DNA of 64,000 nt from Rhizobium anhuiense (lineage in GTDB: Bacteria; Pseudomonadota; Alphaproteobacteria; Rhizobiales; Rhizobiaceae): the NCBI RefSeq assembly GCF_003985145.1, contig NZ_ML133523.1, forward strand, positions 1-64,000, read 5' to 3'. Shown piece after piece: positions 9,278 to 17,463 of the stretch. The notes beneath the pieces were generated by a model. It did no database searches. It was not told the DNA's origin and worked only from the letters and a program-made list of their open reading frames with translations. Every line of letters starts with the position of its first letter. Position 1 is the stretch's first letter. Both the position numbers and the translations under genes were made by a program.

Positions 9278-10210
9278 TCATAGGTCGCGAGGCAGGCTCC
9301 AGCGCAGCGGCAGGGAATCCGGGCGGAACACGACCGCTTCGGGGGTGAAACGCCACAGCCGTTCCGCCCGTGGAAAGGCGGTAATCTCAGGGGACTCCAG
9401 CAGCACCTCGGCTCTTCCCGTCATCTGCAGCATGTCGCCGGTTGCGAAATCGACGAAGGCCAACCCCGCCTTCGGATTGACGAGGAAATTGCCGAGCGTG
9501 TTGAAGAACCGATTGCCGGGAAAATCGGGAATGGTCAGCACGCCATCGGCGCCGACATCGATAAAGCCGGCGTAGCCGCCGCGATGCGACACGTCCACCT
9601 GCCGTTCACCATTGTTGCGATCGACATAGGAGGCGACAAAGAACGTATCGGCTCCCTCGACCATCCGCCGCGCCCGATCGTCGAGCTGGCCGGAATGAAG
9701 CGGCGGTATCGCTGTGGCCAGATCGGGATCGCGGACAAAGGCGGAAGAGCGAGGCTGGATATATTGCGGGCAATTGCCGAAACTCTGGCCGACGCGCACG
9801 TGGAAAGCTCCGGCATCCGCCCTGCGGATCACACCGTTCAGCCGATTGCGCCGCCGGGTCTCGAGCTGGATACCGAGCATCGCGATCGCATCGCCATCCT
9901 CCATGCCGGCGTCGGCAGGATCGGCCGGGTCGCGCGCCAGGCTGACATCAAGGATCTCCGGCTCCGGCGAGACCAAGAAACCCGGGTGGCCGGCCCGCAC
10001 CGTCGCCCAGACCTCGCCCTTGGCATCGACCGCGCCGAGCACGATAAAGGGCAGCATCGGAAAGAAGGCGCGGTGCTGCTCCGGCATGGCCTTGCGGAGG
10101 AAATTGCGTCCCGGCCCGTCCATGCGCTCGACGACGCCGACGCTGCGCTGCATGGCGAGTTCACCTTCATGCCAGGGTGACGGCGCGTCCTGTCTTGTCT
10201 GCTCCAGCAT
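9278..10210 (-). CDS. Pyridoxamine 5'-phosphate oxidase-like FMN-binding protein
   Basis: The product has about 310 residues from the ATG at 10210, which follows AAGGAGA. Motifs of the split-barrel flavin-binding fold are present: HRAFFPMLPFIVLGAVDAKGEVWATV, FFVASYVDRNNGERQVDVSHRGGYAGFIDV, and LTIPDFPGNRFFNTLGNFLVNPKAGLAFVDF. Long versions like this are common in proteobacteria, alone or fused to ferredoxin reductases. The gene follows the GST gene by about 60 bases on the same strand and they probably form an operon. A redox role on a small molecule is inferred; the substrate is unknown. Confidence 0.85.
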   Translation of the reverse strand: MLEQTRQDAPSPWHEGELAMQRSVGVVERMDGPGRNFLRKAMPEQHRAFFPMLPFIVLGAVDAKGEVWATVRAGHPGFLVSPEPEILDVSLARDPADPADAGMEDGDAIAMLGIQLETRRRNRLNGVIRRADAGAFHVRVGQSFGNCPQYIQPRSSAFVRDPDLATAIPPLHSGQLDDRARRMVEGADTFFVASYVDRNNGERQVDVSHRGGYAGFIDVGADGVLTIPDFPGNRFFNTLGNFLVNPKAGLAFVDFATGDMLQMTGRAEVLLESPEITAFPRAERLWRFTPEAVVFRPDSLPLRWSLPRDL

Positions 10211-10270
10211 CACGGGTCTCCTTGCGGGCATGGTTCGGGAAACCGGGACGGTGATCCGCCCCGGAGGATC

Positions 10271-10882
10271 TTATGCGGCAAGGCCGATCTTGGTCTTGCG
10301 AAAGCCGACGAAGCCCGGCAGCGCCTCGATGCGCGCAAGCCAGGCACGGACGTTTGGATAGGCCGAGATATCGACATTGCCCTCCGGCGCATTGGCAATG
10401 TAGCTGTAGAGCGCGATGTCCGCGATCACGGGATTGCCGCCGAGCAGGAAATTGCGGCCGTCGAGTTCCGCCTCGATCAGCGCCAGAATGCGATGCGCCC
10501 GGGCGATCACCTCGTCGGTGCGGAAGTCGGCGCCGAAGACGGTGACCAGGCGTGCAGCACATGGCCCGTAGGCGATCTCGCCTGCCGCAACCGAGAGCCA
10601 TTTCTGTATCCGCGCCGCGGCCACCGCCTCTTCCGGCAGCCAGTCAGTGCGGCCGTATTTGCGTGCGAGATAGACGAGAATGGCAGAGGAATCGGCAATG
10701 ACCGTGCCATTGTCGTCAAGGACCGGCACCTGGCCAAAGGGATTGAGCTTCAGGAAGCCCGGCGCCTTGTGGGCGCCCGCCGCCATGTCGACCTCGACCA
10801 GTTCATAGGGTACGCCAAGCAGCGACAGGAACAAATGGACCCGGTGCGAATGGCCGGAAAGCGGGTGATGGTAGAGTTTCAT
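10271..10882 (-). CDS. Glutathione S-transferase family protein
   Basis: The 203-residue product has a thioredoxin-fold N-terminal domain beginning [22 protein letters not shown], the cis-proline motif [11 protein letters not shown] and the glutathione-contacting [16 protein letters not shown] (about 62-77). An all-helical C-terminal domain follows, with [19 protein letters not shown] precedes the ATG. It is divergent from a LysR regulator across a 143-base spacer with a long inverted repeat, and upstream of the FMN-fold gene. The combination suggests LysR-controlled detoxification. Confidence 0.93.
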   Translation of the reverse strand: MKLYHHPLSGHSHRVHLFLSLLGVPYELVEVDMAAGAHKAPGFLKLNPFGQVPVLDDNGTVIADSSAILVYLARKYGRTDWLPEEAVAAARIQKWLSVAAGEIAYGPCAARLVTVFGADFRTDEVIARAHRILALIEAELDGRNFLLGGNPVIADIALYSYIANAPEGNVDISAYPNVRAWLARIEALPGFVGFRKTKIGLAA

Positions 10883-10958
10883 GATGGTTCCTTTGGTCTT
10901 CCTGATCGACGGGACGCGATTGCGATGGCCGTTTCGAAACCATCTGCTGCCAATTTAC

Positions 10959-11000
10959 TGCCTTCCATCTGACTACAGTAGAATGCTAATCTGGAAGGCA
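10959..11000. promoter_or_regulatory. Inverted repeat between divergent GST and LysR genes
   Basis: TGCCTTCCA at 10959-10967 and TGGAAGGCA at 10992-11000 are exact reverse complements separated by 24 bases. They end 26 bases before the LysR start and fit a LysR-type operator controlling both directions. Confidence 0.55.
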
Positions 11001-11025
11001 TACTCCCAATTCATGGAAGGATAGG

Positions 11026-11952
11026 ATGGACCGCCTCGACGCCATGACCGTGCTTCTCGCCGTTGTCGAACAGGGCAGCCTGTCGGCCGCCTCACGGCAT
11101 CTGCGATCCCCGCTCGCAACCGTCAGTCGCAAGGTTTCGGACCTGGAAGCCCATCTCAACGCCCAGCTACTGCAGAGAAGCAACCGGAAGATCACGCTGA
11201 CAGAAGCGGGCCGCTCCTATGTCGAGGCGGCGCGGGAAATTCTCGACCGGGTGGAAGAAGCGGAACGGACTGCTGCCGGCGAATACAGTGCGCCGAAAGG
11301 CGAGTTGACGATGACCGCGCCGATCGTCTTCGGGCGGCTGCATGTCCTGCCCGTCGTGGTGGATTTCCTGAAAGCCTATCCCGATATCAATCTGCAGCTG
11401 ATGCTCGGCGACAGGCTGTCGAACCTCGTCGAGGATCATATCGACGTGGCGCTCCGGATCGGCAACCTGCCGGACAGCAACCTGATCGCCACAAGGCTCG
11501 GCGCGATCCGCCGCACGGTCTATGCCAGCCCCGATTATCTCTTGCGGCACGCCCTGCCCCGGCATCCTGGCGATCTCGCCGCGCATGACTGCGTCACCTT
11601 CGAGGGCATGGCCTCGGCGCTGAGCTGGACCTTCACTGAAGGGAAACGCGATCTCACCGTGCCGATCCATTCGCGGCTTGCCGTCAACACCGCCGAAGCC
11701 GCGGTCGATGCGGCCGTCGCCGGTCTCGGCATCACCCGCGTGCTCTCTTACCAGGCCGCACGCGCCGAAATGGCCGGCCTGCTGGTGCCGCTGCTCCAGG
11801 ATTTCGAACCGCCGCCGGCGCCGGTGCATCTCGTCTATCCCGCACAGGGGCTGGTGCCGCTGAAATTGCGGGCGCTGCTCGATTTCGCAACGCCGCGGCT
11901 GCGCGCGACGCTGAACAAGTCTCAGGCGAGCTTGCCCTCCTCCGCCTTGTAG
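11026..11952 (+). CDS. LysR family transcriptional regulator
   Basis: The 308-residue product has the N-terminal winged helix-turn-helix: MDRLDAMTVLLAVVEQGSLSAASRHLRSPLATVSRKVSDLEAHLNAQLLQRS in outline (about residues 1-55). A periplasmic-binding-like effector domain follows, with LMLGDRLSNLVEDHIDVALRIGNLPDS. It faces the GST gene and is the likely controller of the GST-FMN protein pair. Its last 31 bases overlap the end of the convergent DUF983 gene. The DYLLRH and TVPIHSRLAVNTAEA stretches place it in the large CrgA/AaeR-like group. Confidence 0.93.
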   Translation: MDRLDAMTVLLAVVEQGSLSAASRHLRSPLATVSRKVSDLEAHLNAQLLQRSNRKITLTEAGRSYVEAAREILDRVEEAERTAAGEYSAPKGELTMTAPIVFGRLHVLPVVVDFLKAYPDINLQLMLGDRLSNLVEDHIDVALRIGNLPDSNLIATRLGAIRRTVYASPDYLLRHALPRHPGDLAAHDCVTFEGMASALSWTFTEGKRDLTVPIHSRLAVNTAEAAVDAAVAGLGITRVLSYQAARAEMAGLLVPLLQDFEPPPAPVHLVYPAQGLVPLKLRALLDFATPRLRATLNKSQASLPSSAL

Positions 11953-12290
11953 AAATACTGGCTGGCGACCAGCCAGCCCTTCAGTGGCCGCAGCGGCGGA
12001 ATGCAGGTGGCGAGCATGAAGGGGCCGGTGACCAGAAGCTGCACCCAGATCGGCGCCGAAAAGGCCACCTCCAGCCAGACGCCAAGCAGCACGCTCGGAA
12101 TGCAGGCGAAGCAGATGACGAAGAAGGCCGGGCCGTCAGCCGGATCGGCAAAGGAATAATCGAGGCCGCAGACCTCGCATTGCGGCTGCAGCGTCAGAAA
12201 GCCCTTGAACATATGCCCCTCGCCGCAACGCGGGCAGCGTCCCCTGATGCCGGTCTGTATCGGAGGAAGTGGCGGATATTCGGTGTCCAT
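11922..12290 (-). CDS. DUF983 family membrane protein with zinc-ribbon-like cysteines
   Basis: The 122-residue product carries CPRCGEGHMF (Cys19, Cys22) and CEVCGLDY (Cys38, Cys41) near the N terminus, a likely zinc ribbon, followed by the DUF983 signature FADPADGPAFFVI and two membrane segments, then CIPPLRPLKGWLVASQYFYKAEEG. DUF983 proteins are inner-membrane proteins common in alphaproteobacteria, often near cytochrome oxidase or protease genes; function is not established. The 3' end overlaps the convergent LysR gene. Confidence 0.9.
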   Translation of the reverse strand: MDTEYPPLPPIQTGIRGRCPRCGEGHMFKGFLTLQPQCEVCGLDYSFADPADGPAFFVICFACIPSVLLGVWLEVAFSAPIWVQLLVTGPFMLATCIPPLRPLKGWLVASQYFYKAEEGKLA

Positions 12291-12319
12291 GATGACCTCG
12301 TCCTATCTGGCGCGGAACA

Positions 12320-12356
12320 TTGATTCCATCAATTCCGCACATTGAATGCATTCAAT
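12320..12356. promoter_or_regulatory. Two palindromes upstream of the DUF983 gene
   Basis: TTGATtccATCAA (12320-12332) and the perfect palindrome ATTGAATGCATTCAAT (12341-12356) lie 30 and 51 bases before the DUF983 start. They could be an operator or promoter elements. The first has a 3-base spacer and so does not match an FNR box. Confidence 0.4.
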
Positions 12357-12598
12357 ATAGTTACATTGCAAATGCATTACCAGTCAACTCGTCAGAATGC
12401 CGCAGGTTTCCTGCCGACTGGCCGGGGCTGATCAACGGCAAACATGAAAATGGAGATCAAAGCGGCGCCATAACGGGAGCGCACCGAATGCGGCGGCCGC
12501 ATTCGGCCATCCCGAACGGTTCGAGTCGCGGCGGATTTGATGGGTGACCCTTCCGGCTTTCGGATGCGCCCGGTAGGTTCAGCCGCAACGCTTGAACG
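12357..12598. other. Non-coding stretch downstream of the MocR gene, with a strong hairpin
   Basis: No gene is supported here. A 10-base-pair stem with a 3-base loop (CCGAATGCGG, cgg, CCGCATTCGG at 12484-12506) lies about 95 bases past the MocR stop on the minus strand. It lacks a T tract and so is only a possible terminator. Confidence 0.5.
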
Positions 12599-14002
12599 TC
12601 AGAAGAACGAGGCCGCCATCTCGGGCGGGCCTTCCAGCGCATGGGCCATGAATTCCAGCGCGCCCTGCAACTTCTCCCGGGTGATCGGTCCGCCGAGGCA
12701 GACGCGCACCGCCTCGGGCGCCGTGCCCTCCACCGTGAAGGCATCGCTTGCTACGACGCCGATGCCGGAGGAGCGGGTATGGCTGCCGAAGGTGGAGCGG
12801 GTCCAGCCGTTGGAAAGCGGCAGCCAGATGTTGAAACTGATCGGATCGGCGCGGTAGCTGCCGGCAGGCAGGATGGTGGCGACCATCTGCTGGCGGGCGG
12901 CGGCCTCGGCACGGATGAAGCGCAGGATCGTATCGGCGGTGCCATCCTCGATCCAGCGGGTGGCGAGCGCCACGGTCAGCGGCGAGGCCATGACGTTGTT
13001 GGCGCGCATGGCGCTGACGAAGGGCCATACGGCCTTGCTGTCGGGCGCCACGACATAGGCAAGGCGCAGGCCCGCACCGATGCATTTTGCCAGTCCGCCA
13101 ATATGCCAGGTCAGATCAGGCGCTGTTGCCGCGAGCGGCGCCGGACCTTGCTGCGGAATGAAGCCGTAGGCATCGTCTTCGACAATCGGCACGTGATATT
13201 TGCGGGCAACGGCGCAGATTTCCTCGCGCCGCCTGACCGGGATGGTCAGCGTCGTCGGGTTCTGCAGCGTCGGATTGAGATAAAGCGCCTTCGGCTTCAA
13301 TCTCTCGCAGGCCTCGGCAAAGGCGTCGGGCAGGATACCGTCCTCGTCCATCGGCAGGCCGGTCAGATTGAGCCGCAGCTGGGCGGCGATCGAGCGCATG
13401 CCGGGATAGGTGATGACTTCCGAAAGCACGGTTTCGCCGGGTTTTGCCAGCAGACCAAAAATCGCCAGCAGGGCCGGATGGGCGCCTGGCGTGACGAAGA
13501 TCCGCTCCTGCGACGGCACCAGCCCGCGACGGCTGAGCCAGGAGGCTGCAGCCTCCTTGTCCATGCTGGAGCCGCCGAAACCCTGATAGCGCAGCAGCGG
13601 AATGAGGCTCGCCACTACTGCCGACATGCCCTCGCGCATGCGGGCAATCAGTTCCGGGTCATCCGGCTCCGGCGGCATGTTCATCGAGAAATCGACGACG
13701 GAGGCGCGGCGGGGATCGGGCGCGGCGTCGGGCGCAAAACCCTGGCGCTCCTTGTCGGCGCCACCGGTGACGAAGGTGCCGCGGCCGACATGCGAATCCA
13801 CCAGCCCGCGCTTCTGCGCCTCGACATAACCTCTGGCTACCGTCGTGAAATCGACATTCAGCCGCTTGGCGAGTTCACGTTGCGGCGGCAGCCGGTCCCC
13901 AACCACCAGATGCCCGCTGCGCAAATCCATTTCGATCACGTCGGCGATCGCCATATAACGAGGACTGCTGCTGCGGCTGAGATCGGGATGCCAGTCTTTC
14001 AT
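12599..14002 (-). CDS. MocR-type PLP-dependent regulator (GntR helix-turn-helix fused to aminotransferase fold)
   Basis: From the ATG at 14002 the product has about 467 residues. The N-terminal GntR winged helix contains RSGHLVVGDRLPPQRELAKRLNVDFTTVARGYVEAQKRG. The large C-terminal domain is a class I aminotransferase fold, with PLYLN-type PTLQNPTT, VEDDAYGFI and the PLP lysine in GGLAKCIGAGLRLAY (Lys306). Proteins of this type are transcription factors that sense PLP or an amino compound rather than true transaminases. An in-frame start at 14089 would add 29 residues unlike the family. No obvious target gene is divergent from it. Confidence 0.92.
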   Translation of the reverse strand: MKDWHPDLSRSSSPRYMAIADVIEMDLRSGHLVVGDRLPPQRELAKRLNVDFTTVARGYVEAQKRGLVDSHVGRGTFVTGGADKERQGFAPDAAPDPRRASVVDFSMNMPPEPDDPELIARMREGMSAVVASLIPLLRYQGFGGSSMDKEAAASWLSRRGLVPSQERIFVTPGAHPALLAIFGLLAKPGETVLSEVITYPGMRSIAAQLRLNLTGLPMDEDGILPDAFAEACERLKPKALYLNPTLQNPTTLTIPVRRREEICAVARKYHVPIVEDDAYGFIPQQGPAPLAATAPDLTWHIGGLAKCIGAGLRLAYVVAPDSKAVWPFVSAMRANNVMASPLTVALATRWIEDGTADTILRFIRAEAAARQQMVATILPAGSYRADPISFNIWLPLSNGWTRSTFGSHTRSSGIGVVASDAFTVEGTAPEAVRVCLGGPITREKLQGALEFMAHALEGPPEMAASFF

Positions 14003-14376
14003 GTCGTGATCCGTGTCAGTCTGATTCCTGATGAGATTGACGGTATATTGTTGCACAATGCCGCTGTCACGAAAAATGTCGCGCGCCAAGTTGGGGAAGC
14101 GACGCTGGCCGGTATGGCGCAGCTTTTGCGCACTCCTTGATACGTTTTAATGACGGATTGTCGCCGGATTTGACTGCTATTTGCGCAAATACAATCTGGC
14201 ACGTCAGCCGTCATCCACCGCGGGATCTCTTTTCCGGCAACATCCGCCCCGGCGAGGCGCTGCGGATCGAGTTGATCGGGCTTTCACCCGAGTAGTCCCG
14301 GGTGAGCCACGAGGACGGCAAGACAATCGGCAGCGTCTCAGCACGCATTGACGAGGGTTTGCCGCGAGCTATGGCT
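14003..14376. other. Intergenic region between SDR and MocR genes, with a possible gene remnant
   Basis: No intact gene is supported. On the plus strand, 14220-14360 reads like a broken domain: IRPGEALRIELIGLSPE, an in-frame TAG near 14296, then RVSHEDGKTIG. The pattern vaguely recalls PilZ domains, but it is too short to name. Confidence 0.35.
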
Positions 14377-15333
14377 TCAGGCCGCCGCGAAAGCGTCAAT
14401 GCCGGTCAACCTTGCCGACAGGATCCATAGGCGCGCTGCCTCCTCGGCATCGGCTGCATGGTCGCTGACACCGCCGGGTTCTCCATCCGTTGCGCGGATG
14501 GCGATATCGCAGTCCTCGCAATAGAGGCCTCCCATACCGTCGAGTTGCGGCGAGGTCGCCGCCCAGACCTGCGTGGCGGCCCCCTGGGATGGCGTCTTGA
14601 ACGTCGGATCCATCGGATTGCCGTCCGCATCGATCCAGCCGGCACTGACCATTTCCTCCTTTGCGAGGTGGCGCTGCAAGGGGGTAAAAATCTTGCCCGG
14701 GTGCAGCGAGAAGGCGCGGATGCCGCTGTCGCGCCCGAGCCTGTCCAGATGCACGGCGAAAAGTGCGTTGGCAGTCTTCGACTGGCCGTAGGCCCGCCAT
14801 TTGTCGTAACCGGTCTCGAATTGCATATCCTCCCATCGTATGGCGGAGTTGCGATGGCCACCGGAGGAAACCGAAACGATGCGAGCGCCGCGCGAGATTG
14901 CCGGCCAAAGGCGATTGACCAAGGCAAAATGGCCGAGATGGTTGGTCGCGAACTGTGCCTCCCATCCGTCGCCGACGCGCGTTTCCGGGCAGGCCATGAT
15001 GCCGGCGCTGTTGATCACCATATCGATGCTGCGGCCAGACGCGACGAACCGCTCGGCAAAGACGCGAACGCTTTCGAGGTCGGAAAGGTCGATCCGATCA
15101 ATCTCTACGCCATCGATGCCGGCGACCGCGCTGCGCGCCGCCTCGATGCTCCTTGCGCCGATGATCACCTTAGCGCCCGCGCCCGCCAGAGCCCGTGTGG
15201 CCTCGAGCCCGAGGCCGGAATGGCCACCGGTGACGATGGCGCGCTTGCCGGAAAGATCGAGACCGGCCAGAACCTCGTCGGCAGTCGTGTAGGCTCCAAA
15301 TCCGGAGCCGATGGGGACTTGTTTGTCATTCAT
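14377..15333 (-). CDS. Short-chain dehydrogenase/reductase
   Basis: The 318-residue product carries the Rossmann cofactor motif TGGHSGLG (35-42), NSAG near 108-111, serine in IVSVSSGGH, and catalytic YGQSK (Tyr182, Lys186). The length and the FATNHLGHFALVNRL segment match the retinol-dehydrogenase/WWOX-like SDR branch. The substrate is unknown. It is divergent from the AraC-type gene across 120 bases, which suggests that regulator controls it. Confidence 0.92.
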   Translation of the reverse strand: MNDKQVPIGSGFGAYTTADEVLAGLDLSGKRAIVTGGHSGLGLEATRALAGAGAKVIIGARSIEAARSAVAGIDGVEIDRIDLSDLESVRVFAERFVASGRSIDMVINSAGIMACPETRVGDGWEAQFATNHLGHFALVNRLWPAISRGARIVSVSSGGHRNSAIRWEDMQFETGYDKWRAYGQSKTANALFAVHLDRLGRDSGIRAFSLHPGKIFTPLQRHLAKEEMVSAGWIDADGNPMDPTFKTPSQGAATQVWAATSPQLDGMGGLYCEDCDIAIRATDGEPGGVSDHAADAEEAARLWILSARLTGIDAFAAA

Positions 15334-15453
15334 GATAACTACCCTTGTTCCGTGTTGCCGTCGCTCGGCACGACGACCGCGAGAATAAGGCGTGGCCTCC
15401 AGACGATCTATGCGCTAAAGTCCGTCATCTCTTCGCCATCGTCCGGATTTCTT

Positions 15454-16395
15454 ATGGACCCATTATCCGATGTTCTCGCACTGCTCAAACCGCGCAGCTA
15501 TGTTTCCGCTGGGCTTGACGCTGGCGGTGCGTGGGCGATCGATTTTCCGCCCCCTGATGGCATCAAGTTCAACGCGGTGATGTCAGGCGCGTGCTGGCTG
15601 AGCGTCGATGGCGTCCCCGAAGCTGTCCGCCTCGAGGAAAGCGACTGCTTTCTGCTGACGAGCCGCCGAGCCTTTCGTCTCGCCAGCGATCCGACTCTCG
15701 AAGCGATCCCGTCCGACGCGATCTATTCGATCGCCCGCGATGGGATTGCAACTTGCGGCGGCGGCGGCGATTTCTTCCTGATCGGCAGCCGTTTTTCCTT
15801 TTCGGGGGGAAATTCGGACATCCTTCTCGGAATCCTGCCGCCGATCGTCCATGTGAAGAAGGATTCCGATCACGCCGCCGTGCTGCGCTGGTGTCTCGAT
15901 CGGATGACGCGCGAATTGCGTGACCAGCAGCCGGGTGGCTTTCTGATGGCGGAGCATTTTGCTCATGTCATGCTCATGCAGGTATTGCGCCTCCATATCG
16001 CATCGCCGAATGCGCGCGGCGTCGGCTGGCTTTTCGCGCTTGCCGACCGGCGGATCGGTGCGGCTATCCGTGCGGTGCACGCCGATCCGGCCCGCAAGTG
16101 GACCTTGCAGTCGCTGGCTGAACGGGCCTCGATGTCCCGGTCGAGTTTTGCTCTTCACTTCAAGGAAAAGGTCGGGCTTGCCCCGATGGATTATTTGACG
16201 CGCTGGCGCATGCTTCTCGCAGGTGACCGATTGACGAACTCGGCTGAAGCAATCGCCGGTGTCGCCCTGTCGCTCGGCTATGAATCCGAAAGCGCATTCA
16301 GCACTGCTTTCAAGAGAGTGATGGGATGCTCGCCGCGGCAATATGGTCGCGCTCAACCGCCCGGGGCCATGCGAGATAGTCTCGGCGCTCAGTGA
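15454..16395 (+). CDS. AraC family transcriptional regulator
   Basis: The product has 313 residues from the ATG at 15454. The N-terminal cupin-like sensor begins MDPLSDVLALLKPRSYVSAG, typical of the AraC subfamily with a Cupin_6 domain that often controls a nearby oxidoreductase. The C-terminal double helix-turn-helix includes WTLQSLAERASMSRSSFALHFKEKVG and AGVALSLGYESESAFSTAFKRVMGCSPRQY (about 210-305). The frame stays open far upstream, but that part is antisense to the SDR gene. The likely target is the divergent SDR gene. Confidence 0.92.
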   Translation: MDPLSDVLALLKPRSYVSAGLDAGGAWAIDFPPPDGIKFNAVMSGACWLSVDGVPEAVRLEESDCFLLTSRRAFRLASDPTLEAIPSDAIYSIARDGIATCGGGGDFFLIGSRFSFSGGNSDILLGILPPIVHVKKDSDHAAVLRWCLDRMTRELRDQQPGGFLMAEHFAHVMLMQVLRLHIASPNARGVGWLFALADRRIGAAIRAVHADPARKWTLQSLAERASMSRSSFALHFKEKVGLAPMDYLTRWRMLLAGDRLTNSAEAIAGVALSLGYESESAFSTAFKRVMGCSPRQYGRAQPPGAMRDSLGAQ

Positions 16396-16519
16396 AACCT
16401 TGATTGGTGCAGGCATCAGCGTTGGCCTGCCGAAATTCCGTCCGATACGGCCTTGCACCCGCCGTTCATTCTCTTACCTATTCAAGGAAGAATGCTCCGG
16501 CGCCCATCGGGATAAAAGC

Positions 16520-17425
16520 ATGAATATCGATCCGATTCTGCGGTCAGTCGTGGCCGTCCGTTCCTCCATTCCGGAAGATGCCTTCACAGCGCAGACGCTG
16601 GGCACTGTCCGGGAGGGCAGCGGCGTGGTCATTCGCGACAACGGGCTGGTGCTGACCATCGGTTATCTCATCACCGAGGCTGAAGAAGTATGGCTCACGA
16701 CCCATGACGGGCGCGTCGTTCCCGCGCATGCGCTTGCCTACGATCAGGAGAGCGGCTTCGCCCTGGTGCAGGCGCTTGGCCCGCTGAATGCGCCGGCGGT
16801 GGATCTCGGCGACGCGGCCACGGCCAAGCCCGGCGATTCTGTCGTGCTCGCCGATGGGATCGGAGAATTCGTCCAGGCAAACATCGTCGCCCGGCAGGAA
16901 TTTGCCGGCTACTGGGAATATCTGCTGGACGAGGCGATTTTCACGGCACCGGCCCATCCCTCGTGGGGCGGTGCCGCATTGATCGGTTCGGACGGCAAAC
17001 TTCTCGGCATCGGTTCGCTTCGCCTGCAGATGAGCCAGGGCGACGAGGTCGCCGATATCAACATGGTCGTGCCGATCGACCTTTTACCGCCGATCCTCGA
17101 CGATCTGTTGAACCGGGGCCAGGTCAACAAGCCACCGCGGCCCTGGCTCGGTGCCTTCTCCGCCGAGAGCAATGGCGGCGTGGTGGTGATGAGCGTGGCC
17201 GAAGGCGGTCCGGCCGCCCAGGCGGGCCTGCGGCAGGGCGATATCATCTCGGAGATCCGCGACGAGGAGGTCGACGGCCTGGCCGATTTCTACCGCAAGC
17301 TATGGAGCAGCGGTCCCGCCGGCGCCGAGATCCCCATGCGGGTCCTCAGGAACGGCCGGGAAGCCTGGCTGCGCATCAAGTCCGCCGACCGCAACAGTTT
17401 TCTCAAGAAGCCTCAGTTGCAATAG
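16520..17425 (+). CDS. HtrA/DegP-like protein with trypsin fold and PDZ domain, catalytic triad lost
   Basis: The product has 301 residues from the ATG at 16520. Residues about 10-200 align with the chymotrypsin-like domain of HtrA/DegP. All three catalytic positions are changed: the His of the TNNHVV motif is Tyr49 (VLTIGYLI), the Asp of DPxSDIALI is Gly79 (DQESGFALV), and the Ser of GNSGGAL is Trp149 (PSWGGAAL). A PDZ domain follows (about 205-285) with GPAAQAGLRQGDIISEI. No signal peptide is visible, so it may be cytoplasmic. It should bind protein or peptide rather than cleave it. It follows the AraC gene by 124 bases. Confidence 0.88.
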   Translation: MNIDPILRSVVAVRSSIPEDAFTAQTLGTVREGSGVVIRDNGLVLTIGYLITEAEEVWLTTHDGRVVPAHALAYDQESGFALVQALGPLNAPAVDLGDAATAKPGDSVVLADGIGEFVQANIVARQEFAGYWEYLLDEAIFTAPAHPSWGGAALIGSDGKLLGIGSLRLQMSQGDEVADINMVVPIDLLPPILDDLLNRGQVNKPPRPWLGAFSAESNGGVVVMSVAEGGPAAQAGLRQGDIISEIRDEEVDGLADFYRKLWSSGPAGAEIPMRVLRNGREAWLRIKSADRNSFLKKPQLQ

Positions 17426-17442
17426 GGGCGCGCCGGCGCCCC
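17425..17442. terminator. Hairpin between convergent genes
   Basis: GGGGCGC, loop GCCG, GCGCCCC forms a 7-base-pair GC stem beginning at the last base of the HtrA-like gene. It sits between that gene and the convergent LacI gene (17464). No T tract follows on the plus side, so termination strength is uncertain. Confidence 0.45.
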
Positions 17443-17463
17443 AAAACGCCGATTACATCCACC

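Noticed and set aside
12320..12332. TTGATtccATCAA as an FNR box
   Set aside because: The spacer is three bases, not four, so the half-sites are out of phase.
12641..14140. 499-codon open frame on the plus strand
   Set aside because: It is antisense to the MocR gene, which has clear domains; GC-rich DNA produces such shadows.
14458..15453. Long upstream extension of the AraC-type reading frame
   Set aside because: This part is antisense to the SDR gene, lacks family sequence and a ribosome binding site; the ATG at 15454 gives a normal AraC protein.
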